Origin: JAKFYM01 sp964612065
GTDB lineage: Bacteria > Bdellovibrionota > UBA1018 > CAIPTA01
NCBI GenBank assembly: GCA_964612065.1
Contig: CAZTCD010000006.1
Location: 1 to 64,000 of the forward strand
Direction: 5' to 3'
DNA: 64,000 nt
Shown here piece by piece: positions 23,816-32,721 of this stretch. Each line of letters starts with the position of its first letter. Within the stretch, counting starts at the first letter, position 1. The translations under genes and the position numbers were made by a program. The notes below the pieces were generated by a model. It was not told the origin of the DNA and did no database searches. It saw nothing but the letters and a program-made list of their open reading frames with translations.

Positions 23816-24976
23816 TCACATAGCCCGGCCGAGGAGGCCAGGTGTTAGCTTCCGGTATCGCTTGTGCACCAGCTTGAAGATGGTGTCTTCGCTTCCGTTC
23901 AGGATGTCTTTCAGCTCGTCGCCTTTAGAGCCGTCGAGGCCGAGGTAAAGCTTCATCTGGTCCCGTGAAACTTCGGCTTTGTTGGGATCGGCGCTCTGAG
24001 GCGCCAGCGCAATGGCTGCACCCTCTTCCGCGGAAGCCGGGGCGCGATCCACGCTTCCGTTTTCACCGGTAGCAGGTGTTTTGCCTTCCTCCGCCGGAGT
24101 AGGCGAGTTCGCCAGCATCTCGCCGCCCTGGCCGCCTTTGGAGCGGTGCTGATTGAAGAAGTCCGCCGCCTCCTGGAGCATCTCGGTTTTCTTCGCGAAC
24201 GAGAACATGGAATGCACTTTCTCCAGCTTGCTCTTGAAGTCGGAGTTCATTTTCTCGGCCTTGAACGCCAGAAAACGGCGCTCGAGCTTGTTCATCAGGT
24301 CGGGATCATCAAAGCTCAGCCGGGCATCCACGATACTGGCTACGTGATTGGCGAAAGTTTCACGGCTCATGCCGGTTTTCTTTTCGAACTCGGCGGCCAC
24401 CTCGCCGGTTTCACCGCGATAGAGGAAGCCCTTGTCGCGCTCGCTCCAGCGCCGTTTGGTGATGCTGCTTTCGCTATTGGTGCTTTTCCCGGAATAGCCG
24501 TCGGGCAGCCTCGCGCCTTCTCTTTCGGGGCCGGTAGGATTCACATAGTCTCCGTTCGCCACGGCTCCGCTGCCGTTTCCGCCCCCGCCACTCACGGAGG
24601 TGAGCCCGGCGGAACCCATCTTGCCGCGGCGGTTGTTGGTCATGGCATCGAGGTCGTCCATGTTTTCGGAATTGATGTAGTTCCCGTAGCCTTTATAGCC
24701 GTAGTGAATCGCGCCCCCGATATCGAGCGAGGCGAGGCGGCTCATCGCCCGCATGCCGTTTCGGTAGCCCTCGTCTTCGGAGTCGTGAGAGCCGTTGTAG
24801 TAGTTGTTGGAGCCGTAGCCCTGGGCATCGGTCTGATTGATCTCTTTGCCGTTGTAATTGTAGTCGCGGGTGGGCTGGGCGGTCGCGGGCGTGGCAAGAG
24901 AAACGGAAAGAGCCAGCGCCCATCCGATCTGCCAGAAATTTCCCCGAGTTTTCGGAGTTTTGCTCCCACTTCCCAT
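23816..24976 (-). CDS. Exported protein, paralogue of 48340-49410
   Basis: A 386-residue protein of unknown function with a signal peptide (WALALSVSLATPATAQ). A Tyr/Asn/Gly-rich N-terminal region (about 36-110) precedes a low-complexity Gly linker and a helical domain FLYRGETGEVAAEFEKKTGM (184-203 onward). An Ala/Glu/Pro linker leads to a C-terminal module with SRDQM (337-341) and DTIFKLVHKRYRKLTP (364-379). The helical domain and C-terminal module recur in the protein at 48340-49410. It lies upstream of the small lipoprotein gene, 56 bases away, probably in one transcript. Confidence 0.8.
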   Translation of the reverse strand: MGSGSKTPKTRGNFWQIGWALALSVSLATPATAQPTRDYNYNGKEINQTDAQGYGSNNYYNGSHDSEDEGYRNGMRAMSRLASLDIGGAIHYGYKGYGNYINSENMDDLDAMTNNRRGKMGSAGLTSVSGGGGNGSGAVANGDYVNPTGPEREGARLPDGYSGKSTNSESSITKRRWSERDKGFLYRGETGEVAAEFEKKTGMSRETFANHVASIVDARLSFDDPDLMNKLERRFLAFKAEKMNSDFKSKLEKVHSMFSFAKKTEMLQEAADFFNQHRSKGGQGGEMLANSPTPAEEGKTPATGENGSVDRAPASAEEGAAIALAPQSADPNKAEVSRDQMKLYLGLDGSKGDELKDILNGSEDTIFKLVHKRYRKLTPGLLGRAM

Positions 24977-25117
24977 AGTTTCCCCTGAGGGGTTTGCTGC
25001 AAAAGTGGTTCCTGCCCCCTAAGGGTGCGGAATCACAAGGGGCGGAAAGCGCAAAATTGTAGATCTTTTAGACAGCTGTAAAGAGCTTCGGCGCTGTATC
25101 GGAAAAGAAAGGGCTTT

Positions 25118-25879
25118 TCAGCCGAGAATTTCCCTGGAGCGACGGAAAATGGAGTCGAACATGGGCTCTGTCAGGCGGCCCGTAAAAGTGTTCTGCTGGC
25201 TCGGATGATAACTCATCAGGAGGGTGCGCCCGCTGGAGAGAAGCAACTCGGCTCCGTGACCGAACTTCGGTTTCTTCTGTTTTTCCTCGAGCAGTGGCCA
25301 GAGGGAATTCAGCGCGATGCCTCCGAGCACGAGGTAAATTTTCACCTGATCCATCAGAGCAAGTTCCTCGCGCAGATACGGCTCACATTTCTTGAGTTCG
25401 GCGGGCAGTGGTTTGTTATCAGGGGGCGCGCAGTGAGCGCTGGCGCTGATCCAGGCACTCTGAAGGTCCAGCCCATCTTTGGCGTGCACGGAGCCTGGCT
25501 GGTTGGCGAATCCTGCTTTATGGAGGGCGCGGTAGAGCCAATCGCCCGAGCGATCGCCCGTGAACATTCTCCCCGTGCGGTTTGCCCCGTGGGCAGCCGG
25601 GGCGAGGCCCAGGAGAAAAAGGCGGGCCTTCGGATCACCAAAGCTCGGCACGGGTTTGCCCCAGTAGGTTTCATGAGCAAAAGAGGCGCGTTTTTCTTTC
25701 GCCACTTTCTGGCAATGGCGGCGCAAGCGAGGGCAGAGCTCGCAACTTTCGATACGGCGCTGCAGGGCCAGGAGTTTTTGGGGGGAACTCATCCCAGCAG
25801 CCATACCACGGATCTGCTCAGGTTTCTTGGGTTCATGCGCCGCATTGTTCGAGGGCTTCCCAAGCGGAGAAGGCTGCAT
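25118..25879 (-). CDS. Family-5-type uracil-DNA glycosylase
   Basis: A protein of up to 253 residues. The Cys motif ESCELCPRLRRHC near the N-terminus is the usual iron-sulfur ligand start of family 4/5 enzymes. GLAPAAHGANRTGRMFTGDR carries the family-5 active-site signature, and MSYHPSQQNTF is the C-terminal catalytic loop. It removes uracil from DNA. The longest start is used; Met at 25804 or 25792 would give a more typical N-terminus and no start has a good ribosome site. It is divergent from the uracil-catabolism operon, a striking juxtaposition. Confidence 0.88.
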   Translation of the reverse strand: MQPSPLGKPSNNAAHEPKKPEQIRGMAAGMSSPQKLLALQRRIESCELCPRLRRHCQKVAKEKRASFAHETYWGKPVPSFGDPKARLFLLGLAPAAHGANRTGRMFTGDRSGDWLYRALHKAGFANQPGSVHAKDGLDLQSAWISASAHCAPPDNKPLPAELKKCEPYLREELALMDQVKIYLVLGGIALNSLWPLLEEKQKKPKFGHGAELLLSSGRTLLMSYHPSQQNTFTGRLTEPMFDSIFRRSREILG

Positions 25880-25880
25880 T

Positions 25881-25899
25881 ATCGTTAATCTCTAACGAT
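25881..25899. promoter_or_regulatory. Palindromic operator candidate between UDG and URC operon
   Basis: ATCGTTA (25881-25887) and TAACGAT (25893-25899) are perfect inverted 7-bp arms with a 5-base spacer. The site lies 20 bases before the mmsA start and immediately upstream of the longest UDG start. It is short, but its location makes it the natural candidate for a shared regulator site. No regulator gene is adjacent. Confidence 0.45.
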
Positions 25900-25919
25900 T
25901 TTTCGTGAGGAGGGGCTCC

Positions 25920-27386
25920 ATGAAAAGAGCGCAGGAAATCATTTGCGATAACTTCATCGCAGGCGCTTGGGTGAAGGGCGAAGCTGGCTCGGCCGAGCAG
26001 ATTTCTCCGATCGATGGGCATAAGCTCGGCTCCGTTTCTCTGCCTTCCGCCGCTCAGGTGCAGGCGGCGATCGTTTCGGCCTCGGAGGCACAGAAAGCCT
26101 GGGGAGCACTCCCTCCCAAAGAACGCGCCAAGGTGCTCTTCGATTTCCGCTCGATTCTACTCCGCGAGGCCGATGCCATTTCTTCCCTGAAAGGCGCGGA
26201 AGCCGGAAAAACTTTCGATGAGGCCAAAGCCGGGCTCATGAAAGGGATCGAGGTGCTCGAGTTCGCGCTGGCGATCCAGAATCTTGATCTTGGTGGCAAG
26301 GTGGAGGTGAGCAAGGGCGTATGGTGCGAATACCGCCGGGAGCCCCTCGGAGTGGTGGCGAATATCACCCCCTTCAACTTCCCCGCGATGGTGCCCATGT
26401 GGACCATTCCCATCGCGCTGGCCCTGGGCAACGCCTATGTGTGGAAGCCTTCCGACAAAACCCCTCTCACTGCCAGACTGATCGCCGATGCTCTCACGGA
26501 AGCCGGCCTGCCCAAGGGAGTGCTCACCGTGCTTCATGGAGGGGCGGATACGGTGAATGCCATCATCGACCATCCGCTGGTAAAGGCGGTGGGCTTCGTG
26601 GGCAGCACCAAGGTGGCGAAGCTCGTTTACCAGCGCGGCACCCAGCAAGGGAAACGGGTGCTGGCGCTCGGCGGGGCCAAGAACCATATCGTGCTTCTCC
26701 CTGATGCTGCCCCCGAGTTGGCGGGCCCGGGCATTTCCGATTCCTTCACCGGCTGCGCCGGCCAGCGCTGCATGGCCGCCTCTGTTCTTCTCGCCGTGGG
26801 CGATGTGCAGAAGCATATCGATGCGATCGTGAAGCGCGCTTCTTCCCTGGTGCTGGGAAAAACCATGGGCGCGATCATCACCAAAGAGCAGGCCGCTTTT
26901 TTGCGGGAAGCGATCGGCCGTGCGGAAAAGGCGGGCGCGAAGGTGCTGCTCGACGGCCGCAAAGCAGAGCCCCCCAAGGGAATGGAGAAGGGCAACTGGA
27001 TCGGCCCCACGGTGCTCGATCTGGTGGCAGCCGGAAGCGAAGCGGCCACGAACGAGCTCTTCGGCCCCGTGCTTTCGATCATCCGCTGCAAGGATATCAG
27101 CGAGGCGATGGCCATCGAGCGAGGCTCCGATTACGGCAACGCCTGCTCGGTGTTCACGAGCTCCGGCTCTCTGGCGGAGAGAGTGGTGAGAGAGGCGAGC
27201 ACGGGAATGGTGGGAGTGAACGTGGGCGTGCCCGTACCCCGGGAGCCCTTCTCTTTCGGCGGCATCAATGCCTCCAAGTTCGGCCATGGCGATATCACGG
27301 GCCACCACAGCCTGGATTTCTGGTCGAACGTGAAGAAGGTAACAGTGAAGTGGGAAGCTCAGCAGAATACCAGCTGGATGGGATAA
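25920..27386 (+). CDS. mmsA: CoA-acylating (methyl)malonate-semialdehyde dehydrogenase
   Basis: A 488-residue aldehyde dehydrogenase; the start at 25920 has GAGGAGGGG just upstream. The MmsA branch is shown by NITPFNFPAMVPMW (144-161 region), WKPSDKTPLTA, GFVGSTKVA, GGAKNH in place of the ELGGK of ordinary ALDHs, and catalytic Cys284 in GCAGQRCMAAS. The reaction is malonate or methylmalonate semialdehyde + CoA + NAD to acetyl- or propionyl-CoA + CO2. As the first gene of a URC-type uracil operon it would take the three-carbon product to acetyl-CoA; that link is inferred. Confidence 0.93.
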   Translation: MKRAQEIICDNFIAGAWVKGEAGSAEQISPIDGHKLGSVSLPSAAQVQAAIVSASEAQKAWGALPPKERAKVLFDFRSILLREADAISSLKGAEAGKTFDEAKAGLMKGIEVLEFALAIQNLDLGGKVEVSKGVWCEYRREPLGVVANITPFNFPAMVPMWTIPIALALGNAYVWKPSDKTPLTARLIADALTEAGLPKGVLTVLHGGADTVNAIIDHPLVKAVGFVGSTKVAKLVYQRGTQQGKRVLALGGAKNHIVLLPDAAPELAGPGISDSFTGCAGQRCMAASVLLAVGDVQKHIDAIVKRASSLVLGKTMGAIITKEQAAFLREAIGRAEKAGAKVLLDGRKAEPPKGMEKGNWIGPTVLDLVAAGSEAATNELFGPVLSIIRCKDISEAMAIERGSDYGNACSVFTSSGSLAERVVREASTGMVGVNVGVPVPREPFSFGGINASKFGHGDITGHHSLDFWSNVKKVTVKWEAQQNTSWMG

Positions 27387-27410
27387 CGATTTAGAACGCA
27401 GGAAGGTTTT

Positions 27411-28673
27411 ATGAAACTGGATCCGAACAAGCGCGCCAACCATGTGATTCTCGCCACGCACTCGAGCCTCACCTATCCCGATTCCATTCCCTTGCATTGG
27501 GGAGCCAAGGATCCTCTCGAACGGGGTCCCGTGGTGGCCACCCTCACCAATCCGCGCATGAGAAACGCGATCGGCACCCATTCCGGTTCCTATACCGTAT
27601 ATCGCGCGCTCTCGATCGCGATTGGCAAATACAAGCCTTCTCACCGCCCGGATTTGCACAACACCCATAGCCCAGCCAAGATCGGCCCTTATGAGCAGTG
27701 GTTTGATCCCACCAAGATCGTGAGCCTTGATCCCTGGGGCCTCGATCCCCAGGTGCACTTCAAACCGCTCTATGAGAAGGGCTACGATATTCGCCCTACG
27801 ATCGCCGTAACCCAGGCGCATCTCGAGATTCCGGAGATCCATGATGCCATCGCCAAAGGCCGCCTGAAAAAAGACGGTACCATCGTGCGAGACCGCGGCG
27901 ATATCTGCGTGACCAAGGTGGCTCTCGATCCCGTTTGGTACCTGCCCGGCATCGCCACCAAGCTCAAGGTGGACGAGGGATCCCTCCGCCGCCTGCTGTT
28001 CCAGGAAACGGGCGGCATGTATCCGGAGCTGATCACCCGTCCCGATCTCAAAGTGTGGCTGCCGCCGATCGGATCCTCCACGGCCTATATCTTCGGCAAC
28101 CCGGAGGATCTGGCGAAGCCCTCGGTGGAGCTCACCTGCCGAGTGCACGATGAGTGCAACGGCTCCGATGTATTCGGTTCCGATATCTGCACCTGCCGCC
28201 CTTATCTCATGTATGGGATCGAAGACGCCGCCCGCACGGCCCAGGAAGGGGGCGTGGGCATTATCGTTTATTACCGCAAAGAAGGCCGCGCTCTGGGTGA
28301 GGTTACGAAATTCCTCGTATACAACGCCCGCAAGCGGCAGGAAGGCGGGGATTCGGCTGAAACATACTTCAAGCGAACCGAATGCGTGGCCGGCGTGGAA
28401 GACGCGCGCTTCCAGGAGTTCATGCCCGATGTGCTGCACTTTTTAGGCATAAAAAAAATCCACAACCTGCACTCGATGAGCAATATGAAATACGATGCCA
28501 TCGTATCTGGTGGGATCGAGGTGGAAAACCGCATCTCGATACCTGATGAGCTCATCCCCACGGATGCCCACGTGGAGATGGAGGCGAAAAAGGCCGCCGG
28601 ATATTTCAATACCGAGAAGCCCAAGAGCCGCGAAGAGCTCAAGAAGGTAAAGGGGAGAAAGATCGATGAGTAG
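27411..28673 (+). CDS. URC1-type GTP cyclohydrolase II homologue
   Basis: A 420-residue protein with a RibA-like core and an N-terminal extension of about 200 residues found in the uracil-catabolism branch. The zinc ligands align as CRVHDECNGSDVFGSDICTC (Cys249, Cys260, Cys262), and the catalytic region reads YYRKEGRALGEVTKFLVYNA where RibA has a GRGIGL motif. In yeast Lachancea kluyveri URC1 is needed to degrade uracil and is thought to act on a uracil-derived nucleotide rather than GTP. The URC4 gene overlaps its end by 8 bases, and mmsA lies 24 bases upstream. Confidence 0.92.
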   Translation: MKLDPNKRANHVILATHSSLTYPDSIPLHWGAKDPLERGPVVATLTNPRMRNAIGTHSGSYTVYRALSIAIGKYKPSHRPDLHNTHSPAKIGPYEQWFDPTKIVSLDPWGLDPQVHFKPLYEKGYDIRPTIAVTQAHLEIPEIHDAIAKGRLKKDGTIVRDRGDICVTKVALDPVWYLPGIATKLKVDEGSLRRLLFQETGGMYPELITRPDLKVWLPPIGSSTAYIFGNPEDLAKPSVELTCRVHDECNGSDVFGSDICTCRPYLMYGIEDAARTAQEGGVGIIVYYRKEGRALGEVTKFLVYNARKRQEGGDSAETYFKRTECVAGVEDARFQEFMPDVLHFLGIKKIHNLHSMSNMKYDAIVSGGIEVENRISIPDELIPTDAHVEMEAKKAAGYFNTEKPKSREELKKVKGRKIDE

Positions 28674-29928
28674 CCCCAAAGGGAATGTGGAAGTGGCGCT
28701 CACCGTGCCGCAGGTGGAATATCTTCTTTCTCCCCGCGCCATCCGCGAGCAAGCCAAAGCGATCTTCGATCGCTGCCAGGGCGCGCCTGATAGCGAAGTA
28801 AAGGGCCCGCGAAAAGGCCTCTTCGTTTACCATCCCGAGAAGCTCGAACCCACGGTGCAGTACGTGCTTGCCGTGATCCGCGAAAAGTACCCTGATCTGA
28901 ATATCCCTTTTCATTCCCGCTGGAGTCATTTCCAGGTGGGGGGCGTGGATCGATTGAAGGAGCTGCAGGAAAAGCTCAAAGGCCAGGATCCCTTCGAGGT
29001 TGCCCGCTCCAAGATCGATCTTGTGATCCCGAGTGTGCTCCTGGATGCGGGAGCCGGCGCCGCCTGGAAATACCGCGATGGCGGCCAGATGTTATTTCGC
29101 TCTGAGGGCCTGGCAGTTGCCTCCTTCCGCCTTTTCATGGCCGGTTGCATGAGCGATGATCGCCGTTCCCTGCGCACGGACGCCAAGGGGCTTCAGCATA
29201 TGCCCATGGGCGATCTCATGGATCACTTCCAGGCTTCCGACCGCAATCCCCTGGCCGGCCTAGAGGGCCGCTATCTACTGTTGAAAAATCTGGCCTCCGC
29301 CCTGAAGAATACCGAGGTTTTTCCGGCCGAACGCCCGGGCTCGATCTTCGATTGCTTGCGCAAGCGCCATGGTACCAGCGTGCCGGCTTTAGGTATCCTG
29401 AAGGCCGTGCTGGAGGGCCTCGGCCCGATCTGGCCGGGCCGCCTTGTTTGCAAGGGAATCAACCTCGGAGACGTTTGGCGGCATTCTACCCTGAATCCTC
29501 TCGATCTCGCGAAATCCCTGGTGCCCTTCCACAAGCTTTCCCAGTGGCTCACCTATTCTCTCATCGAGCCGATCCAGGAAGCGGGGGTGCCGGTGACCGG
29601 AGTGGAAGAGCTCACGGGCTTGGCCGAGTACCGCAATGGCGGCCTGATTCTCGATTCTGGTCTGATTTCCCTCAAGGATCCCAGCGATCTGCAGCGCGAA
29701 TGGAAACCCGATAGCGATCTCATCATCGAGTGGAGGGCTCTCACCATTCATCTGCTCGATCTGATCGGCGCGGAAGTGCAGAAGGCTCTCGGAAAAAGCC
29801 CGGCGGAATTTCCGCTCGCCAAAGTTCTCGAGGGCGGCACCTGGTGGGCAGGGCGCAAGATCGCCCAGGAAAAAAGGCCCGATGGCGGCCCTCCTTTCAA
29901 AATCATCAGCGACGGGACGGTATTCTAA
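28666..29928 (+). CDS. URC4/Urg3 (DUF1688) family protein
   Basis: A 420-residue DUF1688 protein. Recognisable parts are RWSHFQVGGVDRL, IPSVLLDAGAGAAWKYRD, the FRSEGLAVASFRLFMAG block, ALGILKAVLEGLGPIWPGR, FHKLSQWLTYSLIEPI, VTGVEELTGLAEYRNGGL and GGTWWAGRKIA. URC4 is one of the two genes of unknown mechanism required for the yeast URC pathway and always travels with URC1. The start ATG sits inside the last codons of URC1, and its stop shares TAATG with upp, so the three are translated as a block. Confidence 0.92.
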   Translation: MSSPKGNVEVALTVPQVEYLLSPRAIREQAKAIFDRCQGAPDSEVKGPRKGLFVYHPEKLEPTVQYVLAVIREKYPDLNIPFHSRWSHFQVGGVDRLKELQEKLKGQDPFEVARSKIDLVIPSVLLDAGAGAAWKYRDGGQMLFRSEGLAVASFRLFMAGCMSDDRRSLRTDAKGLQHMPMGDLMDHFQASDRNPLAGLEGRYLLLKNLASALKNTEVFPAERPGSIFDCLRKRHGTSVPALGILKAVLEGLGPIWPGRLVCKGINLGDVWRHSTLNPLDLAKSLVPFHKLSQWLTYSLIEPIQEAGVPVTGVEELTGLAEYRNGGLILDSGLISLKDPSDLQREWKPDSDLIIEWRALTIHLLDLIGAEVQKALGKSPAEFPLAKVLEGGTWWAGRKIAQEKRPDGGPPFKIISDGTVF

Positions 29929-30563
29929 TGAGCTCCGGAAAAATCACGATCATCGATCATCCCCTTCTGCGCCACAAGCTCGGCTATCTGCGGGACAAGA
30001 ACACCCCGAGCGCCGGCTTCCGCGATCTGGTGAAGGAGATCTCGCGCTCCTTGGCCTACGAGGCCATGCGGGATTGGAAGGAAGTGAGCCGGGTGCGCAT
30101 CGAAACCCCGATGGCGCAGGCGGAAGTGGAGCGCATCCAGAATCCACCCGTGATTGTAAGCGTGATGCGGGCTGGGAACGGGATGCTGGACCCCGTGCTT
30201 TCCATGATCCCTTTTGCGAGCGCGGGTTTCATCGGCATCTACCGCGACAAATTCATCCACGATACGGTGGAGTATTATTTCAAGATGCCCGCTGATACCA
30301 AGGGCCGTCTCGCCATCCTTTGTGATCCGCTCATAGCCACTGCTGATACCATGCTGGCCGCCATCGATCGTCTCAAGAGCTATGAAGTGAAGAGGATCAA
30401 GGTTCTGTGCATTCTGATCTCCCGGTTCGCGGTGCAGAGGATCCACCATTTCCATCCGGATGTGGAGATCCTCGCTCTGAACGTGGAAGAGGAAGTGAAC
30501 GATCAGGGCTACCTCGTGCCCGGTCTGGGGGATGCTGGTGACCGGCTTTATCAGACCAAGTAG
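29928..30563 (+). CDS. upp: Uracil phosphoribosyltransferase
   Basis: A 211-residue UPRT converting uracil and PRPP to UMP. The family order is IIDHPLLRHKLGYLRDKNT, VSVMRAGNGMLD, GFIGIYRDKF, the PRPP loop CDPLIATADTMLAAID (where E. coli Upp has DPMLATGGS), and the uracil-binding ALNVEEEVNDQGYLVPGLGDAGDRLY. In the URC pathway UPRT (URC6 in yeast) supplies the nucleotide on which URC1 and URC4 act. It starts in TAATG with the URC4 stop. The variant PRPP loop may mark a URC-dedicated enzyme. Confidence 0.94.
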   Translation: MSSGKITIIDHPLLRHKLGYLRDKNTPSAGFRDLVKEISRSLAYEAMRDWKEVSRVRIETPMAQAEVERIQNPPVIVSVMRAGNGMLDPVLSMIPFASAGFIGIYRDKFIHDTVEYYFKMPADTKGRLAILCDPLIATADTMLAAIDRLKSYEVKRIKVLCILISRFAVQRIHHFHPDVEILALNVEEEVNDQGYLVPGLGDAGDRLYQTK

Positions 30564-30584
30564 AACGAAAGGGAGGTGGGAGAG

Positions 30585-31211
30585 ATGAGCAGCCGTCCTT
30601 TCGTGCTGGGTGTGGCTGGTGGATCCGGCTCAGGAAAAACGTTCTTCGCCAGGGCGCTCCGCCAGGCTTTGGGTGCCGAGCTTTGCGAGATTATCTACCA
30701 GGACAATTTTTACATCGATCAGAGCGCCAGATTCGATGGAGACGGCGGTTCCGTAAACTTCGATCATCCCGACAGCATCGACTTTCCCATGCTGGCGTCT
30801 TGCCTGGCGCGGCTGAAAGAGGGAAATCCCTGTGAGATCCCCGTTTACGATTTTGTCACCCATACCCGGGCTCCCGAAACCTTGCGGGTGGAGCCGCGAT
30901 CCATCCTGATCGTGGATGGCATCCTGATCTTTCACTCACCCGAGGTGCGGGCGGTTTTCGATGAATTGGTGTTTTTCGATACTCCTGAAGAGATCCGCTT
31001 TCAGAGGCGCATGGAGCGCGACGTGAAAGAGCGCGGGAGGAAGCCCGAGGGAGTGAAAAACCAGTTTCTCCACCAGGTGAAGCCCATGCACGATCTGTTC
31101 GTGGAGCCCTCCAAGGCGCATGCCACGAAGGTAGTCACCGATCGCGGCGAGTTTTCCGCCGTGCTGAAGGACTATGTGCAGAAGCTTGGCGGCTCCGGCG
31201 GGAACGGCTAG
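30585..31211 (+). CDS. udk: Uridine kinase
   Basis: A 208-residue P-loop kinase: GVAGGSGSGKTFFA, YQDNFYID, NFDHPDSIDFPML, VYDFVTHTR, IVDGILIFHSPEVRA, DTPEEIRFQRRMERDVKERGR. This is the full uridine/cytidine kinase set. The start at 30585 is preceded by GGGAGGTGGGAGAG. It would convert uridine to UMP, opening a nucleoside entry into the same UMP pool as upp. It is the last gene of the operon; its end overlaps the convergent gene at 31208 by four bases. Confidence 0.94.
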   Translation: MSSRPFVLGVAGGSGSGKTFFARALRQALGAELCEIIYQDNFYIDQSARFDGDGGSVNFDHPDSIDFPMLASCLARLKEGNPCEIPVYDFVTHTRAPETLRVEPRSILIVDGILIFHSPEVRAVFDELVFFDTPEEIRFQRRMERDVKERGRKPEGVKNQFLHQVKPMHDLFVEPSKAHATKVVTDRGEFSAVLKDYVQKLGGSGGNG

Positions 31212-31759
31212 TTACACTCCAGCACGAGAGGCGTATTGATCAGGAAGCGGCCGATCAGATTGCCTTCCGCATTGAAGTATTCATAAAGGCCGGGCGTGCC
31301 GAACTTATTGCCTTTATCGAGCTCGATGGATCGGGCCGAGGCCACTGCAAGGAGGTTCATGGAAGCGGGAGCTTCGCCCGAGCTTTCGCGGATCAGCAGG
31401 AATACGATGCCGAGCTTCGCCATTCCCATAGGATCGTTTGAGGGAACGAGCTCGCTTTCCATCACCTGATTGGTGCACTTCATGCGGGGGCTGAAGATTT
31501 CTCCCGGGGTGGCTTTATCGCTGAGGGAGTTGCAGGCCCGCCACTTCGCTGCAAGGGCAGGAATGTCTTCGAGGGATCCGGTATGCGTGGCTAAAAATGG
31601 AGCGCGATAGCCGTTCCGGAGGATGTACTGCTCTTTGTAGTGAATAAAAGTTTCGCTCACGATCGTTTTGCCGTCGGGAGCTATTTCGGTAGTTTTGCAG
31701 GTGGCGGTGTCGGCGGCCAAGGCCTGAAGTGAGAGGATGAGGGAGAGAAGGAGCTGCAT
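31208..31759 (-). CDS. Exported protein of unknown function
   Basis: A 183-residue protein with a signal peptide (MQLLLSLILSLQALAA) and four cysteines in the mature part (TCKTTE, RACNSL, MKCTNQV, LECN), consistent with periplasmic disulfides. Mixed alpha/beta with a LDKGNKFGTPGLYEYF segment. I recognise no family. It is convergent with and overlaps the udk end. Confidence 0.7.
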   Translation of the reverse strand: MQLLLSLILSLQALAADTATCKTTEIAPDGKTIVSETFIHYKEQYILRNGYRAPFLATHTGSLEDIPALAAKWRACNSLSDKATPGEIFSPRMKCTNQVMESELVPSNDPMGMAKLGIVFLLIRESSGEAPASMNLLAVASARSIELDKGNKFGTPGLYEYFNAEGNLIGRFLINTPLVLECN

Positions 31760-31944
31760 TTGGGGCCTCCGAGGGGGAGATTACAGGGGTGGGGCAATTT
31801 ACAGCTTGTGATCGCTGAATGCAACATTCTGTAAACCGAGACATTCCACAGGGATACAGTGTTTCCGCCCGCAGGGCTGAACGGCCCGGGAACCGGGTTC
31901 CCACGCTGAAACGCACGGGCACTGCGCTTGCGATTACAGGGAGC

Positions 31945-32646
31945 ATGAACAAATCACATTACTTTCTGTCCTCTGTGACGGTCTATGAAGGCGATAAACT
32001 CAAGGTGGCCCTGCACCGGGCGCTGGTATCAAGAAACGGTGTGTATAAGGTATTCGAGGAGAGTGAGGAGATCCGCCGCACTTTCCTGGAGGGCCGGATC
32101 TTCAGGGTGCGTCTCGACGGGTTGGAATACAGCGCCCGCCTGGTGCGGGAGAGTGGTCCCGCCAGCACTCACTATAATCTGAATTTATTTGATGCCGGTG
32201 AGGGAAGAGGAGATCGAATCCAGGCTCTGCTGGGCAAGTTCGGCTTCGAAAGCCCCTGGCGGAGAGGGTTCGCCCGGATTCCCATAAGCAATGTATTCGC
32301 TCAAACCGAGGTGCCCGTGGGAGCCGTGCTCGAACGCTTTTCAGGAACGGCAACGGCCGAAGTGAGGAATTTCTCCTATCACGGGCTTTGCCTGGAACTG
32401 AGCTGTGCCAGCCATTCCGTGGGAGAAACCGTGGGCCAGAGAGTGCGCTTCAAGCTGATGACCAGCCGGGGCACGGTGCTGGAAGCATGCACAGGGAAGG
32501 TGGCCAGGATTTATGATGAAGTTGTGTCTCCTGGAAAAGTGAAACGGAGCCTGGGGATACGGCTGGTGGAAATGAGCGATACGGCCCGGAAGGCCTATTA
32601 CGGAATGATTCTCGATGCCTGCAGGGAGCTGAAGGGAGGCTTTTGA
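31945..32646 (+). CDS. PilZ-domain protein
   Basis: A 233-residue cytosolic protein; the start at 31945 has CAGGGAG upstream. Residues ~1-110 are an uncharacterised domain. From ~110 a PilZ domain follows: RRGFARIPIS (the RxxxR c-di-GMP loop), VRNFSYHGLCLEL (the D/NxSxxG equivalent, with Asn in first place), GKVARIYDE and KRSLGIRLVEMSD. It is probably a c-di-GMP effector. Upstream, GGGAACC-G-GGTTCCC (31888-31902) is a perfect palindrome that could be an operator. Confidence 0.85.
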   Translation: MNKSHYFLSSVTVYEGDKLKVALHRALVSRNGVYKVFEESEEIRRTFLEGRIFRVRLDGLEYSARLVRESGPASTHYNLNLFDAGEGRGDRIQALLGKFGFESPWRRGFARIPISNVFAQTEVPVGAVLERFSGTATAEVRNFSYHGLCLELSCASHSVGETVGQRVRFKLMTSRGTVLEACTGKVARIYDEVVSPGKVKRSLGIRLVEMSDTARKAYYGMILDACRELKGGF

Positions 32647-32721
32647 TTCAGGAGGATCGCTGGGCGAAGGAATGCCCATTTATTCTTGATTAAATAGGTT
32701 CACTATTGTAAAACCCTGCCC

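Noticed and set aside
26157..28439. A 760-codon open frame on the minus strand across mmsA and URC1
   Set aside because: It is antisense to two clearly recognised enzymes, matches no family and is His/Gly/Arg-rich as expected from reading GC-rich genes backwards.
31888..31902. GGGAACCGGGTTCCC palindrome upstream of the PilZ gene as a proven operator
   Set aside because: GC-rich palindromes of this length are fairly likely in this base composition; mentioned only in the PilZ entry.
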